The position numbers were made by a program, and so were the translations under genes. From CADEED01 sp041395625 (GTDB taxonomy: Bacteria; Pseudomonadota; Gammaproteobacteria; Steroidobacterales; Steroidobacteraceae), in contig JAWLAE010000004.1 of NCBI GenBank assembly GCA_041395625.1, forward strand, positions 62,001 to 126,000: DNA of 64,000 nucleotides, given 5' to 3'. Positions 17,240 through 31,898 of the stretch are shown one piece after another. Under the pieces are notes generated by a model, which worked only from the letters and a program-made list of their open reading frames with translations, ran no database searches and had not been told where the DNA came from. Position 1 is the stretch's first letter, and every line of letters begins with the position of its first letter.

Positions 17240-17325
17240 GGAGGGGTACCCAAGCGGCCAACGGGAGCAGACTGTAAATCTGCCGGCTTACGCCTTCGTA
17301 GGTTCGAATCCTACCCCCTCCACCA
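17240..17325 (+). tRNA. tRNA-Tyr (GTA)
   Basis: Acceptor GGAGGGG pairs with CCCCTCC. The T-arm is GTAGG-TTCGAAT-CCTAC and the anticodon loop is CTGTAAA with GTA at 17274-17276. The long variable arm expected for tRNA-Tyr is present, and the CCA end is encoded (17323-17325). It is the first gene of the Tyr-Gly-Thr-tuf cluster. Confidence 0.97.
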
Positions 17326-17378
17326 CGAGCGGAGTCGGTAGATAGTGCATCGGTGGATGGGTTGAGGGCAAGGCATCG

Positions 17379-17452
<74 letters not shown>

Positions 17453-17510
17453 GCCCGGGTTAGTAGCAGGGGAGCTGGCTCAGCGGCGCGGGGCAAGCGG
17501 CGGACAAGAG

Positions 17511-17586
<76 letters not shown>

Positions 17587-17689
17587 CGCCAGTGAAGTGC
17601 ACGGTCGGACTGTTAGTCAGTTAGGGTTTTAGTATGCGGGGCCGGCTCGTGGAGTCGGCCTTGTTTCAATTCAGGCGGAGCCTCGAGAA

Positions 17690-18880
<1,191 letters not shown>

Positions 18881-18910
18881 GGGTAGTTGTTAGGAAAGTC
18901 TGTTATTCGT

Positions 18911-18943
18911 ACGGGCATCGCGCTGCAAGGCCGCGATGCCCGT
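18911..18943 (+). terminator. Strong hairpin after tuf copy 1
   Basis: ACGGGCATCGCG (18911-18922) pairs perfectly with CGCGATGCCCGT (18932-18943) around a 9-nt loop. No T-run follows, and tRNA-Trp starts 26 bp later, so this may be a processing or partial termination site. The ascending arm shares GGCATCGCGCTGC with the hairpin after tuf copy 2. Confidence 0.5.
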
Positions 18944-18969
18944 TGAATCCCGGGCGCAAGCCCGTAGAT

Positions 18970-19045
18970 AGGCCAGTAGCTCAATTGGCAGAGCGGCGGT
19001 CTCCAAAACCGCAGGTTGGGGGTTCGATTCCCTCCTGGCCTGCCA
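18970..19045 (+). tRNA. tRNA-Trp (CCA)
   Basis: Acceptor AGGCCAG pairs with CTGGCCT, and the anticodon loop CTCCAAA gives CCA. The T-arm contains GGTTCGATTCC, and the CCA end is encoded (19043-19045). The gene lies between tuf and secE, as in many gammaproteobacteria, but only 10 nt separate it from the secE ATG. Confidence 0.97.
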
Positions 19046-19055
19046 CCGGACACAT

Positions 19056-19442
19056 ATGAACGAAGAAGCCAAACACACAGGTGCCGTGCCCACGGGCGGC
19101 GACTCGGCCAAACTGATTCTCGCGATCGCATTGGTGGTCGGCGGTATCGTGGCCTTCTACCTGTTGTCTGCGCGTCCAGAGTGGATGCGCTGGCTCGCGA
19201 TGGTTGCGGGTCTGGGGCTCGCGGCGCTCGTCTTCTTCGTATCGCAATATGGTCGCGACCTGTGGCAGTTCGCACTCGAGTCGCGCATCGAGCTGCGCAA
19301 GATCTTCTGGCCCAACCGCCAGGAAACCGGGATGACGACCCTGATCGTGTTCGGCTTCGTGATCGTCATGAGCCTGTTCTTCTGGGTGCTCGATCTGATC
19401 CTCGCATCGATCACCCGCATGTTCACCGGTCAAGGAGGCTGA
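19056..19442 (+). CDS. secE: Preprotein translocase subunit SecE
   Basis: 128 aa with three predicted transmembrane segments, as in E. coli-type SecE. The conserved cytoplasmic amphipathic region ESRIELRKIFWPNRQET precedes the last helix. SecE clamps the SecY channel in the inner membrane. The ATG is only 10 nt after the mature 3' end of tRNA-Trp, and no good Shine-Dalgarno sequence fits in that gap. Translation may depend on the unprocessed transcript or be weak. nusG follows after one base. Confidence 0.96.
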   Translation: MNEEAKHTGAVPTGGDSAKLILAIALVVGGIVAFYLLSARPEWMRWLAMVAGLGLAALVFFVSQYGRDLWQFALESRIELRKIFWPNRQETGMTTLIVFGFVIVMSLFFWVLDLILASITRMFTGQGG

Positions 19443-19443
19443 C

Positions 19444-19977
19444 ATGGCGCTGCGCTGGTACGTCGTTCATGCCTACTCGAACTTCGAGCATCGCGTGCTC
19501 GAGTCACTCAAGGAGCGGATCAAGCGGGACGGTCTCGAACACAAGTTCGGCGAGATCCTGGTGCCGACGGAAGAAGTGGTGGAAATGCGCGACGGGCAGA
19601 AGCGCAAGAGTGAGCGCAAGTTCTACCCCGGCTACGTGTTGGTGCAGATGGAGATGGATGAGCAGACCTGGCATCTGGTACGCGACGTGCCCAAGGTGCT
19701 TGGCTTCATCGGTGGTACGCCGGATAAACCGGCACCGATCAGCGAGCGCGAGGCCAATCAGATCCTGCGCCGCGTGGAAGAAGGGGTCGACAAGCCGCGC
19801 CCCAAGGTCCTGTTCGAGCCGGGCGAAGTGGTGCGAGTCACCGATGGCCCGTTCAACGACTTCAGCGGCGTGGTCGAGCATGTGAACTACGAGAAGAGCC
19901 GCTTGCAGGTGGCGGTGCAGATTCTGGGTCGCTCGGCCCCTGTTGAACTCGAGTTCTCGCAGGTCGAAAAGGCCTGA
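19444..19977 (+). CDS. nusG: Transcription termination/antitermination factor NusG
   Basis: 177 aa. The NGN domain starts LRWYVVHAYSNFEHRV and contains FYPGYVLV and FIGGTPDKPAPIS; the KOW domain has FEPGEVVRVTDGPFNDFSGVVE. NusG binds RNA polymerase, links it to Rho and ribosomes and suppresses pausing. A strong AGGAGG lies inside the end of secE just before the ATG, so the two genes are coupled. Confidence 0.98.
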   Translation: MALRWYVVHAYSNFEHRVLESLKERIKRDGLEHKFGEILVPTEEVVEMRDGQKRKSERKFYPGYVLVQMEMDEQTWHLVRDVPKVLGFIGGTPDKPAPISEREANQILRRVEEGVDKPRPKVLFEPGEVVRVTDGPFNDFSGVVEHVNYEKSRLQVAVQILGRSAPVELEFSQVEKA

Positions 19978-20087
19978 CGATCTATTGATGTTTTTGGTCG
20001 CGTGCAGGAAGCGCGCGGCGTAACGGCACGGAAGCGCATGGGGAGCTCTCGCATCGCGAGGGCGTCTGGACCCAGGAGAGTAGAGCG

Positions 20088-20516
20088 ATGGCAAAGAAAG
20101 TACAGGGCTATGTGAAGCTCCAGGTTCCCGCCGGCGCGGCCAATCCGTCGCCGCCGATCGGGCCGGCGCTCGGTCAGCAGGGCGTGAACATCATGGAGTT
20201 CTGCAAGCAGTTCAATGCTGCTACGCAGAAGGTGGAGAAGAATCTGCCGATTCCCGTGATCATCACGGTATACGCGGATCGCAGCTTCACGTTCATCATG
20301 AAGACGCCGCCGGCGTCGGTGCTGATCCGCAAGCAGCTGGGTCTCGAGAAGGGCAGCGGCGCGCCCAACACCAACAAGGTTGGCAAGATCACGCGTAAAC
20401 AACTCGAGGAAGTCGCGAAGACCAAGCAGCCGGATCTGACCGCTGCGGATCTCGATGCGGCCGTGCGCACGATCGCGGGCAGCGCGCGTTCCATGGGCGT
20501 GGATGTGGTGGAGTAA
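20088..20516 (+). CDS. rplK: Ribosomal protein L11
   Basis: 142 aa, standard length. The N-terminal KVQGYVKLQVPAGAANPSPPIGPALGQQGVNIMEFCK block and the C-terminal RNA-binding domain ending in IAGSARSMGVDV are present. L11 forms the GTPase-associated stalk base and is needed for RelA activation. A 110-bp gap after nusG may carry the L11 operon promoter or leader, but I see no convincing hexamers there. rplA starts 5 bp downstream. Confidence 0.99.
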   Translation: MAKKVQGYVKLQVPAGAANPSPPIGPALGQQGVNIMEFCKQFNAATQKVEKNLPIPVIITVYADRSFTFIMKTPPASVLIRKQLGLEKGSGAPNTNKVGKITRKQLEEVAKTKQPDLTAADLDAAVRTIAGSARSMGVDVVE

Positions 20517-20521
20517 CGAAC

Positions 20522-21217
20522 ATGCCAGCAGTAGCAAAACGTCAGCAGGTTTGGAAGTCGAAGCTCGCGCCGGGCAAGCAATATCCCATCGACGAAGCGC
20601 TTGCGCTCGTCAAGGAATTCGCCACAGCCAAGTTCAGCGAGTCTGTCGATGCCGCCGTGAATCTCGGCATCGATGCGTCGAAGTCTGATCAGCAAGTGCG
20701 TGGCTCCACGGTGATGCCGCATGGCATCGGCAAGACCGTGCGTGTCGCAGTATTCACCGCCGGCAAGAACGTCGAGGCGGCGAAAGCTGCCGGTGCAGAC
20801 ATTGTCGGACTCGAGGACCTGGCCGAGAAAGTGAAGGCCGGCGAGATGAATTTCGATGTGGTGGTGGCGAGCCCGGACGCGATGCGCGTCGTCGGCCAGT
20901 TGGGTCAGATCCTTGGTCCGCGCGGTCTGATGCCGAATCCGAAAGTGGGTACGGTGACACCGAACGTGGCCGAAGCGGTCAAGAACGCGAAGTCGGGTCA
21001 GGTGCGCTATCGCGTCGACAAGGCGGGCATCGTGCATTGCACGATCGGCAAGGCGCAGTTCGAGGTCAATCAGCTGCGGGAGAATCTGCTCGCGCTGCTG
21101 GCCGACCTGAACAAGGCGAAGCCGACGACGTCGAAGGGTGTGTATCTGAAGCGGGTCACGCTCGCCTCGACCATGGGTCCGGGCGTGCAGGTGGATCAGA
21201 GCTCGCTCAGTCTCTAA
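20522..21217 (+). CDS. rplA: Ribosomal protein L1
   Basis: 231 aa, close to the 234 aa of E. coli. Motifs include RGSTVMPHGIGKTVRVAVF and GQILGPRGLMPNPKVGTV. L1 binds the mobile L1 stalk of 23S rRNA and, in E. coli, represses the L11-L1 operon by binding the leader mRNA. It follows rplK closely and precedes a long untranslated leader. Confidence 0.99.
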   Translation: MPAVAKRQQVWKSKLAPGKQYPIDEALALVKEFATAKFSESVDAAVNLGIDASKSDQQVRGSTVMPHGIGKTVRVAVFTAGKNVEAAKAAGADIVGLEDLAEKVKAGEMNFDVVVASPDAMRVVGQLGQILGPRGLMPNPKVGTVTPNVAEAVKNAKSGQVRYRVDKAGIVHCTIGKAQFEVNQLRENLLALLADLNKAKPTTSKGVYLKRVTLASTMGPGVQVDQSSLSL

Positions 21218-21484
21218 GGGTAATCAGTATTGGTGCGGATGCGCCGGCGCGCGAGTGTCGGCGGATTCCATCGAAGACCGCAGGCGAGCGCGGTGCTCAT
21301 CGACAAAGGATGGGCAAGCGCGCTCTTAATCGGGATGGCCTGCGCAGATGGTGTACGCAGCATCGGGCATGGATTTCGTCGGTAACGCACGGAGTCGTGG
21401 CTTGGATGTGAGGTCACTATCGATAGGGCCGGACGCTCATACGTGAGTTTCCGGGTGTGATCTTTAGTCCAGGAGGTATGCAGA
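21218..21484 (+). promoter_or_regulatory. rplJL leader, candidate L10 autoregulatory RNA
   Basis: This 267-bp region between rplA and rplJ has no credible gene. In E. coli and many bacteria the equivalent leader binds the L10-L12 complex and represses rplJL. Near 21349 the text GCGCAGATGGTG resembles the conserved AGATGG portion of L10 leaders, and self-complementary GC-rich stretches occur around 21250-21310. A good Shine-Dalgarno AGGAGGT ends the region. The assignment rests on position and partial resemblance; a covariance-model search would decide it. Confidence 0.5.
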
Positions 21485-22015
21485 ATGTCACTCAACCTCG
21501 ACGGCAAGAAGGTCGTTGTCGCGGAAGTCGCCGATGTCGCCGCCAAGGCGTTATCGGTAGTTGCTGCGCAGTATCGTGGCATCACGGTTGCGCAGATGAC
21601 TGAGCTTCGTTCGCAGGCGCGGACGCAGGGCGTGTACATGCGTGTCGTCAAGAACACGCTGGCGCGGCGTGCTCTGGCCGGTACGGCGTTCGAACCGATC
21701 GGGCCGAAACTGAAAGGCCCGCTCGTGCTCGCGTTCTCGAAGGATGATCCTGGCGCAGCTGCGCGCGTGATCAAGGCCTTCGCGAAGGACAACGACAAAC
21801 TGGTAGCTACTCTCGTGTCGCTCGGCGGGCAAGTCATGCCCGGCGACGCCATCGAGAAGGTTGCCAGTCTGCCGACGCGCGATCAGGCGCTGTCACAGCT
21901 CGTCGGGCTGTTGCAGGCGCCGATCCAGAAACTGGTCAGCACGCTCGCCGCGCCGAACCAGAAGCTGGTGCGCACGATCGCCGCGGTCCGCGACGCGAAA
22001 CAGGCTGCCGCCTGA
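21485..22015 (+). CDS. rplJ: Ribosomal protein L10
   Basis: 176 aa against 165 in E. coli. The N-terminal rRNA-binding domain contains SVVAAQYRGITVAQMTELR and RVVKNTLARRAL, and the C-terminal helix that carries L7/L12 dimers is present. L10 and L12 form the ribosomal stalk that recruits translation factors. The start is fixed by AGGAGGT. rplL follows after 46 bp. Confidence 0.99.
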   Translation: MSLNLDGKKVVVAEVADVAAKALSVVAAQYRGITVAQMTELRSQARTQGVYMRVVKNTLARRALAGTAFEPIGPKLKGPLVLAFSKDDPGAAARVIKAFAKDNDKLVATLVSLGGQVMPGDAIEKVASLPTRDQALSQLVGLLQAPIQKLVSTLAAPNQKLVRTIAAVRDAKQAAA

Positions 22016-22061
22016 TCGCCGCTGCCACTCAACTGTTAGTTAGAAAATTCAGGAGCTGAAA

Positions 22062-22445
<384 letters not shown>

Positions 22446-22483
22446 TTGATCCGGACGGCACTTGCGCAGAGCGCCACGCGAGG

Positions 22484-22522
22484 CAGTTGGAGATCCGGGC
22501 ACCGCCCCGGATTCTCCGGCTG
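22484..22522 (+). terminator. rplL-rpoB intergenic hairpin (attenuator or processing site)
   Basis: CAGTTGGAGATCCGGG pairs with CCCGGATTCTCCGGCTG through about 16 bp with two G-T pairs and one bulged T. In E. coli the same gap holds an attenuator and an RNase III site that lower rpoBC expression. No U-tract follows, which suggests partial termination or processing. Confidence 0.6.
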
Positions 22523-22602
22523 CGTCGCCACTTTGATTGTTGGCTGATGCATTGTTTGGTTTCTAATTTAGGGGCGCGCGTCAGCGCGCTAAGGTGATCT
22601 CG

Positions 22603-25600
22603 ATGGCTTACTCCTTCACCGAGAAGAAGCGCATCCGCAAGAATTTCGGCAAGCAGGGCAGCATTCTCGAAACGCCCTACCTGCTGGCGATTCAGCTCGA
22701 TTCGTATCGCACGTTTCTGCAGGCCGACAAGGCTGAGGATCGACGCGACGAAATCGGTCTGCACGCTGCGTTCAAGAGCGTATTCCCGATCTCGAGCTAC
22801 TCGGGCAATGCGACGCTCGAGTACGTCAGCTACCGTCTCGGTGAACCGGTATTCGATGTCAAGGAGTGCCAGCTGCGCGGCCTCACCTACGCCGCGCCGC
22901 TGCGCGTCAAAGTGCGCCTGATCGTGCTCGACAAGGAAGCGTCGGGCGCCAAGAAGCCAGTCAAGGACGTGCGTGAACAGGAGGTCTACCTCGGCGAGCT
23001 GCCGCTGATGACCGACAATGGAACGTTCGTCGTGAACGGCACCGAGCGCGTGATCGTCTCGCAGTTGCATCGCTCGCCCGGCGTGTTCTTCGATCACGAC
23101 CGTGGCAAGTCCCATAGCTCGGGCAAGCTGCTGTTCAGCGCCCGCATCATTCCTTACCGCGGCTCCTGGCTAGATTTCGAGTTCGACGCCAAGGACAGCG
23201 TGTTCGCGCGTATCGACCGGCGCCGCAAGTTGCCAGTGTCGATCATTCTGCGGGCGCTCGGCATGAACGAGGCCGAGATCCTCGATACCTTCTTCGAGAA
23301 GAACACCTTCTTCCTGAGCAAGGACGAGGTGGCGCTCGAACTCGTGCCGCAGCGTTTGCGCGGCGAGACCGCGACGTTCGAGATCCGAATCGGCGATACG
23401 GTCGTGGTCGAAGAAGGGCGGCGCATCACGGCGCGCCACGTGCGCCAGCTGGAAGACGCGGGCGTCAGCAAGCTGACCGTGCCGCGCGAATACATCTACG
23501 GCAAGGTGTTGGCGCACGACGTCGTCAACACCGAGACCGGCGAAATTCTCGCCAAGGCCAACGAGGTGCTCACCGCGGTGTCGACCGAGACACTGATCGA
23601 GACGGGCATCACCGAAGTGCAGGTTCTCTATACTAACGACCTGGATCGGGGTCCGTATATCTCCGATACGCTGCGTATCGATCCGGCGAGCACACGCCTC
23701 GAGGCGCTGGTCGAGATCTATCGCATGATGCGTCCGGGCGAACCGCCGACCAAGGATGCGGCCGAGAACCTGTTCAACAATCTGTTCTTCAATTCGGAGC
23801 GCTACGATCTGTCGGGCGTCGGCCGCATGAAGTTCAATCGGCGTGTCGGCCGGGAAGAGATCACCGGCTCATCGGTGCTCTCGAAGGAAGACATCCTCGA
23901 TGTGCTGAAAGTGCTGATCGAGATCCGCAACGGCAATGGCACGGTCGATGACATCGATCACCTCGGCAATCGTCGCGTGCGCAGCGTCGGCGAGATGGCC
24001 GAAAACGCGTTCCGCGTCGGTCTGGTGCGTGTCGAGCGGGCTGTGAAGGAACGGCTGACGATCGCCGAGTCCGAGCCGCTGATGCCACAGGAGATGATCA
24101 ACGCCAAGCCGGTGTCGGCGGCCGTCAAGGAGTTCTTCGGATCCTCGCAGCTGTCGCAGTTCATGGATCAGAACAATCCGCTGTCCGAGGTTACTCACAA
24201 GCGCCGCGTCTCGGCGCTCGGGCCGGGCGGCCTGACACGCGAACGTGCCGGCTTCGAAGTGCGCGACGTGCATCCGACGCACTACGGGCGAGTCTGCCCG
24301 ATCGAGACGCCTGAAGGTCCGAACATCGGCTTGATCAATTCGCTCGCCGTGTATGCGCGCACCAACCAGTATGGCTTTCTCGAAACGCCGTATCGGCGTG
24401 TCAAAGACGGCCAGGTCACCGACGAGATCGAGTATCTCTCGGCGATCGAAGAGAGCCAGTATGCGATCGCGCAGGCGAACTCGGCGCTCACGACGACCAA
24501 CAAGTTGGTCGACGAACTGGTGTCCTGCCGGTTCCAGAACGAATTCACGCTGATGCCGCGCGCCAACATCAATTATATGGACGTCTCGCCGAAGCAGATC
24601 GTCTCGGTAGCGGCGTCACTGATTCCGTTTCTCGAGCACGATGACGCGAACCGCGCCTTGATGGGCTCGAACATGCAACGCCAGGCGGTGCCGACGCTGC
24701 GCTCGGAAACACCGCTCGTCGGCACGGGCATGGAGCGACCAGTTGCCATCGACTCCGGTGTCACCGTAGTGGCGAAGCGCGGCGGTCTGGTCGATTCGGT
24801 CGACGCGTCCCGTATCGTGGTGCGCGTCAATGACAACGAGACTACCGCCGGCGAGCCGGGTGTCGACATCTACAATTTGACCAAGTACACGCGTTCCAAC
24901 CAGAACACTTGTATCAATCAGCGCCCGCTGGTCAACGCTGGCGATCAAATCGCGCGCGGCGACGTGCTGGCCGACGGTCCGTCGACGGACGTAGGTGAGC
25001 TGGCGCTCGGCCAGAACCTGTTGGTCGCGTTCATGCCATGGAACGGCTACAACTTCGAAGACTCGATCCTGATCAGTGAGCGCGTGGTCCAGGAGGACCG
25101 CTTCACGACGATTCATATCGAGGAACTCACTTGCGTCGCGCGCGACACCAAGCTGGGCCCAGAGGACATCACGGCCGATATCCCGAACGTGGGTGACGCG
25201 GCTCTGGCGAAACTCGATGAAGCTGGCATCGCCTTCATCGGTGCCGAGGTGCGCTCCGGGGACATCCTGGTGGGCAAGGTCACGCCGAAGGGCGAGACGC
25301 AGCTGACGCCGGAAGAGAAGCTGTTGCGTGCGATCTTCGGCGAGAAGGCGAGCGACGTGAAGGATACGAGCTTGCGCGTGCCGCCGGGCATGGATGGCAC
25401 CGTCATCGACGTGCGCGTCTTCACGCGTGACGGCGTCGACAAGGATTCGCGCGCGCTCTCGATCGAGAAATCGGAAATCGAGCGTGTCCGCAAGGATCTC
25501 GGCGATCAGCAGCGTATCCTCGAAGACGACTTGTTTTCGCGTGTCAGCTCGATGCTGGTCGGCAAGACGGTCGCCGGTGGTCCGCAGGGCCTCGCCAAGG

Positions 25601-26682
25601 GCAACCGGATAGACACCGACTACCTCGGTCGTATCAGCCGCGAAGAGTGGTTCGAGATTCGTCTCGACGACGAAGAGGCTAACAATCAGCTCGAACAGGC
25701 GGCTGAGCGCCTGCAGGCGCAACGCAAGGCCCTGGAGAAACGGCTCGAGGAAAAGAAGGCCAAGATTACCGCCGGTGACGATCTGGCACCGGGCGTGCTG
25801 AAGATGGTCAAGGTGTATCTGGCGGTCAAGCGCCGGGTGCAGCCGGGCGACAAGATGGCGGGGCGCCACGGTAACAAGGGCGTCATTTCCACGATCGTCC
25901 CGGTCGAGGACATGCCGTATCTGGAAGATGGCACGCCCGTCGACATCGTACTGAATCCGCTCGGCGTGCCATCGCGCATGAACGTCGGTCAGGTGCTGGA
26001 GACGCATCTGGGCTGGGCCGCCAAGGGGCTTGGCCTCAAGATCGGCCGCATGCTCGAAGGTCAGGCTGCGGTGGCCGATCTGCGCAAGATGCTCGATCAG
26101 ATCTACAACGACACGGGTGGCCAGAAAGAGCGTATCGACACGCTGAACGATGCCGAAGTCGTGCAGTTGGCTACCAACCTGACCAAGGGTGTGCCGATCG
26201 CGACGCCTGTGTTCGACGGTGCCTCGGAGGCGGAGATCAAGAAACTGCTGGCTTTGGCAGACCTGCCATTGTCCGGGCAGACGTATCTGAACGATGGTCG
26301 CACGGGTGAACGCTTCGAGCGTCAGGTCACCGTGGGCTACATGTACATGCTGAAGCTGAACCATCTCGTCGACGACAAGATGCACGCCCGTTCAACGGGG
26401 CCTTACTCGCTGGTCACACAGCAGCCGCTCGGCGGCAAGGCCCAGTTCGGTGGTCAGCGTTTCGGCGAGATGGAAGTCTGGGCGCTCGAGGCCTACGGCG
26501 CGGCGTACACCTTGCAGGAAATGCTGACGGTCAAGTCGGACGACACGCAAGGCCGCACGCTGATGTACAAGGCCATCGTCGATGGCAATCACGAGATGAA
26601 AGCGGGTATGCCGGAATCCTTCAACGTCCTGGTGAAGGAAATCCGTTCCCTCTGCATCAACATCGAACTCGAGCAGGAATAA
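22603..26682 (+). CDS. rpoB: RNA polymerase beta subunit
   Basis: 1359 aa, slightly longer than the 1342 aa of E. coli. I chose the ATG at 22603 (MAYSFTEKKRIRKNF); an in-frame GTG at 22594 lies inside the AAGGTGAT Shine-Dalgarno sequence. The rifampicin pocket around 24140-24230 reads SQLSQFMDQNNPLSEVTHKRR and then VSALGPGG, the susceptible form at the usual resistance positions. The C-terminal GDKMAGRHGNKGV and GGKAQFGGQRFGEMEVWALEAYGA motifs are intact. It forms the catalytic core with rpoC, 15 bp downstream. Confidence 0.99.
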   Translation: MAYSFTEKKRIRKNFGKQGSILETPYLLAIQLDSYRTFLQADKAEDRRDEIGLHAAFKSVFPISSYSGNATLEYVSYRLGEPVFDVKECQLRGLTYAAPLRVKVRLIVLDKEASGAKKPVKDVREQEVYLGELPLMTDNGTFVVNGTERVIVSQLHRSPGVFFDHDRGKSHSSGKLLFSARIIPYRGSWLDFEFDAKDSVFARIDRRRKLPVSIILRALGMNEAEILDTFFEKNTFFLSKDEVALELVPQRLRGETATFEIRIGDTVVVEEGRRITARHVRQLEDAGVSKLTVPREYIYGKVLAHDVVNTETGEILAKANEVLTAVSTETLIETGITEVQVLYTNDLDRGPYISDTLRIDPASTRLEALVEIYRMMRPGEPPTKDAAENLFNNLFFNSERYDLSGVGRMKFNRRVGREEITGSSVLSKEDILDVLKVLIEIRNGNGTVDDIDHLGNRRVRSVGEMAENAFRVGLVRVERAVKERLTIAESEPLMPQEMINAKPVSAAVKEFFGSSQLSQFMDQNNPLSEVTHKRRVSALGPGGLTRERAGFEVRDVHPTHYGRVCPIETPEGPNIGLINSLAVYARTNQYGFLETPYRRVKDGQVTDEIEYLSAIEESQYAIAQANSALTTTNKLVDELVSCRFQNEFTLMPRANINYMDVSPKQIVSVAASLIPFLEHDDANRALMGSNMQRQAVPTLRSETPLVGTGMERPVAIDSGVTVVAKRGGLVDSVDASRIVVRVNDNETTAGEPGVDIYNLTKYTRSNQNTCINQRPLVNAGDQIARGDVLADGPSTDVGELALGQNLLVAFMPWNGYNFEDSILISERVVQEDRFTTIHIEELTCVARDTKLGPEDITADIPNVGDAALAKLDEAGIAFIGAEVRSGDILVGKVTPKGETQLTPEEKLLRAIFGEKASDVKDTSLRVPPGMDGTVIDVRVFTRDGVDKDSRALSIEKSEIERVRKDLGDQQRILEDDLFSRVSSMLVGKTVAGGPQGLAKGNRIDTDYLGRISREEWFEIRLDDEEANNQLEQAAERLQAQRKALEKRLEEKKAKITAGDDLAPGVLKMVKVYLAVKRRVQPGDKMAGRHGNKGVISTIVPVEDMPYLEDGTPVDIVLNPLGVPSRMNVGQVLETHLGWAAKGLGLKIGRMLEGQAAVADLRKMLDQIYNDTGGQKERIDTLNDAEVVQLATNLTKGVPIATPVFDGASEAEIKKLLALADLPLSGQTYLNDGRTGERFERQVTVGYMYMLKLNHLVDDKMHARSTGPYSLVTQQPLGGKAQFGGQRFGEMEVWALEAYGAAYTLQEMLTVKSDDTQGRTLMYKAIVDGNHEMKAGMPESFNVLVKEIRSLCINIELEQE

Positions 26683-26697
26683 AGGCAGGCAAGCGCT

Positions 26698-30900
<4,203 letters not shown>

Positions 30901-30909
30901 CACTACCCA

Positions 30910-30933
30910 CCCGCCCCGACCAATTCGGGCGGG
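30910..30933 (+). terminator. Hairpin after rpoC
   Basis: CCCGCCC (30910-30916) pairs with GGGCGGG (30927-30933) around a 10-nt loop. It lies 9 bp after the rpoC stop. A T-tract is lacking, but position and GC content favour a transcription end. Confidence 0.55.
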
Positions 30934-30988
30934 CATGATGCGCGCGTCGCGGAGTAACGGACGCCTCCAGCCGCGTGGTCGTGACACG

Positions 30989-31207
30989 AGCCCTGCAGTG
31001 AGCAGGGGGGCGCCGCACCTGCGTAGAGAACGCCGCAGCTCGGCCGCGGGGCGCTCCTGTTCCGGTTTAGTTGCTAGCCGCGACATAGGAGGAAGATGCG
31101 ACCCGCGGTCGCGCAAGGGCACGCCAGAATTTGCCGGCTTTCGGGCCGGCAAATTCTGATGCGCGTTCGACCCGCAGGTGTGGCGCCCCCCTGCTCACTG
31201 CCGGGCC
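30989..31207. repeat. 219-bp inverted-repeat element between rpoC and the sigma-factor operon
   Basis: Arms of about 35 bp (30989-31023 and 31173-31207) are inverted copies. 28 of 29 bases match in the inner part, and I see three mismatches over the full arms. The centre holds a second, perfect 12-bp palindrome (GAATTTGCCGGC at 31127-31138, mirrored at 31145-31156). There is no credible coding frame and no transposase. The shape fits a miniature transposable element or a dispersed palindrome of the REP/MITE kind. The rest of the 410-bp gap (30901-31310) holds the rpoC hairpin on the left and nothing recognised on the right. Confidence 0.7.
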
Positions 31208-31310
31208 CGTAACCTCGATCCTCGTGCATCCAAGTGCTCGATAGTCACGAAATGCCCAATATGGGGCTAGAATCGAGCTCGCGGACAGGACACAGGCGTG
31301 GCCACGGCGG

Positions 31311-31898
31311 ATGAACGATCGGGCAAGCGACGATCCAGACGACACACTGCTGCCGGCGGTTGCCCGCGGTGACCGGCTTGCCGTGCAACGCTGTATCAGT
31401 CGTTTCGGCGGTCTCGTCTGGGGAATTGCCCGACGCCTGTCACCGACGACAGCCGACGCCGAAGATGCAGTGCAGGAAGTCTTCACGGATCTCTGGCGGT
31501 CTGCCTCGCGCTTCGATCCGGCGCGAGGCTCCGAGCGGGTTTTCGTGGCGCTGATTGCCCGTAGGCGGCTGATCGATCGGCTGCGCTCGATGCGATCGCG
31601 ACTTGCGGCAGAGACTGCGATACTGCCGCAACACGCTGAGATCGCAGCCGCTGAGCCGACCTATGACGAGCAGTCGGACGCAGCGATCGCGCGCGTCGCG
31701 TTCGGCACCCTGCCCCCGGAACACCAACGGATCATCAGCCTCTCGTTGGTCGAAGGCTGGTCGCACGGCGAGATTGCGGAGCGCACTGGTGTGCCGCTCG
31801 GCACGGTAAAAACCGTGATCCGGCGTGGCATCTTCAAAGTGCGCGTGGCGCTGCGCACGGTCGGCAAGTCCAAGCCCGCCACAGGTAACGCCGCATGA
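31311..31898 (+). CDS. ECF-type RNA polymerase sigma factor
   Basis: 195 aa, typical of ECF factors with only regions 2 and 4. Region 2 includes AEDAVQEVFTDLWRSASRFDP; region 4 has LPPEHQRIISLSLVEGWSHGEIAERTGVPLGTVKTVIRRG, a helix-turn-helix for the -35 element. It directs polymerase to a small regulon. Its stop overlaps the anti-sigma start (ATGA), the standard coupled arrangement. ECF operons are often autoregulated, but I could not pick out a promoter with confidence. Confidence 0.92.
   Translation: MNDRASDDPDDTLLPAVARGDRLAVQRCISRFGGLVWGIARRLSPTTADAEDAVQEVFTDLWRSASRFDPARGSERVFVALIARRRLIDRLRSMRSRLAAETAILPQHAEIAAAEPTYDEQSDAAIARVAFGTLPPEHQRIISLSLVEGWSHGEIAERTGVPLGTVKTVIRRGIFKVRVALRTVGKSKPATGNAA

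Noticed and set aside
24616..26385. Open frame of about 589 codons antisense to rpoB
   Set aside because: It lies wholly opposite a highly conserved gene; GC-rich codon bias leaves long antisense frames. No domain is visible and the composition is His/Arg/Leu-rich.
31208..31310. ECF-type autoregulatory promoter before the sigma gene
   Set aside because: Several loose AAC/CGT-like pairs exist but none with convincing spacing, so none is called.
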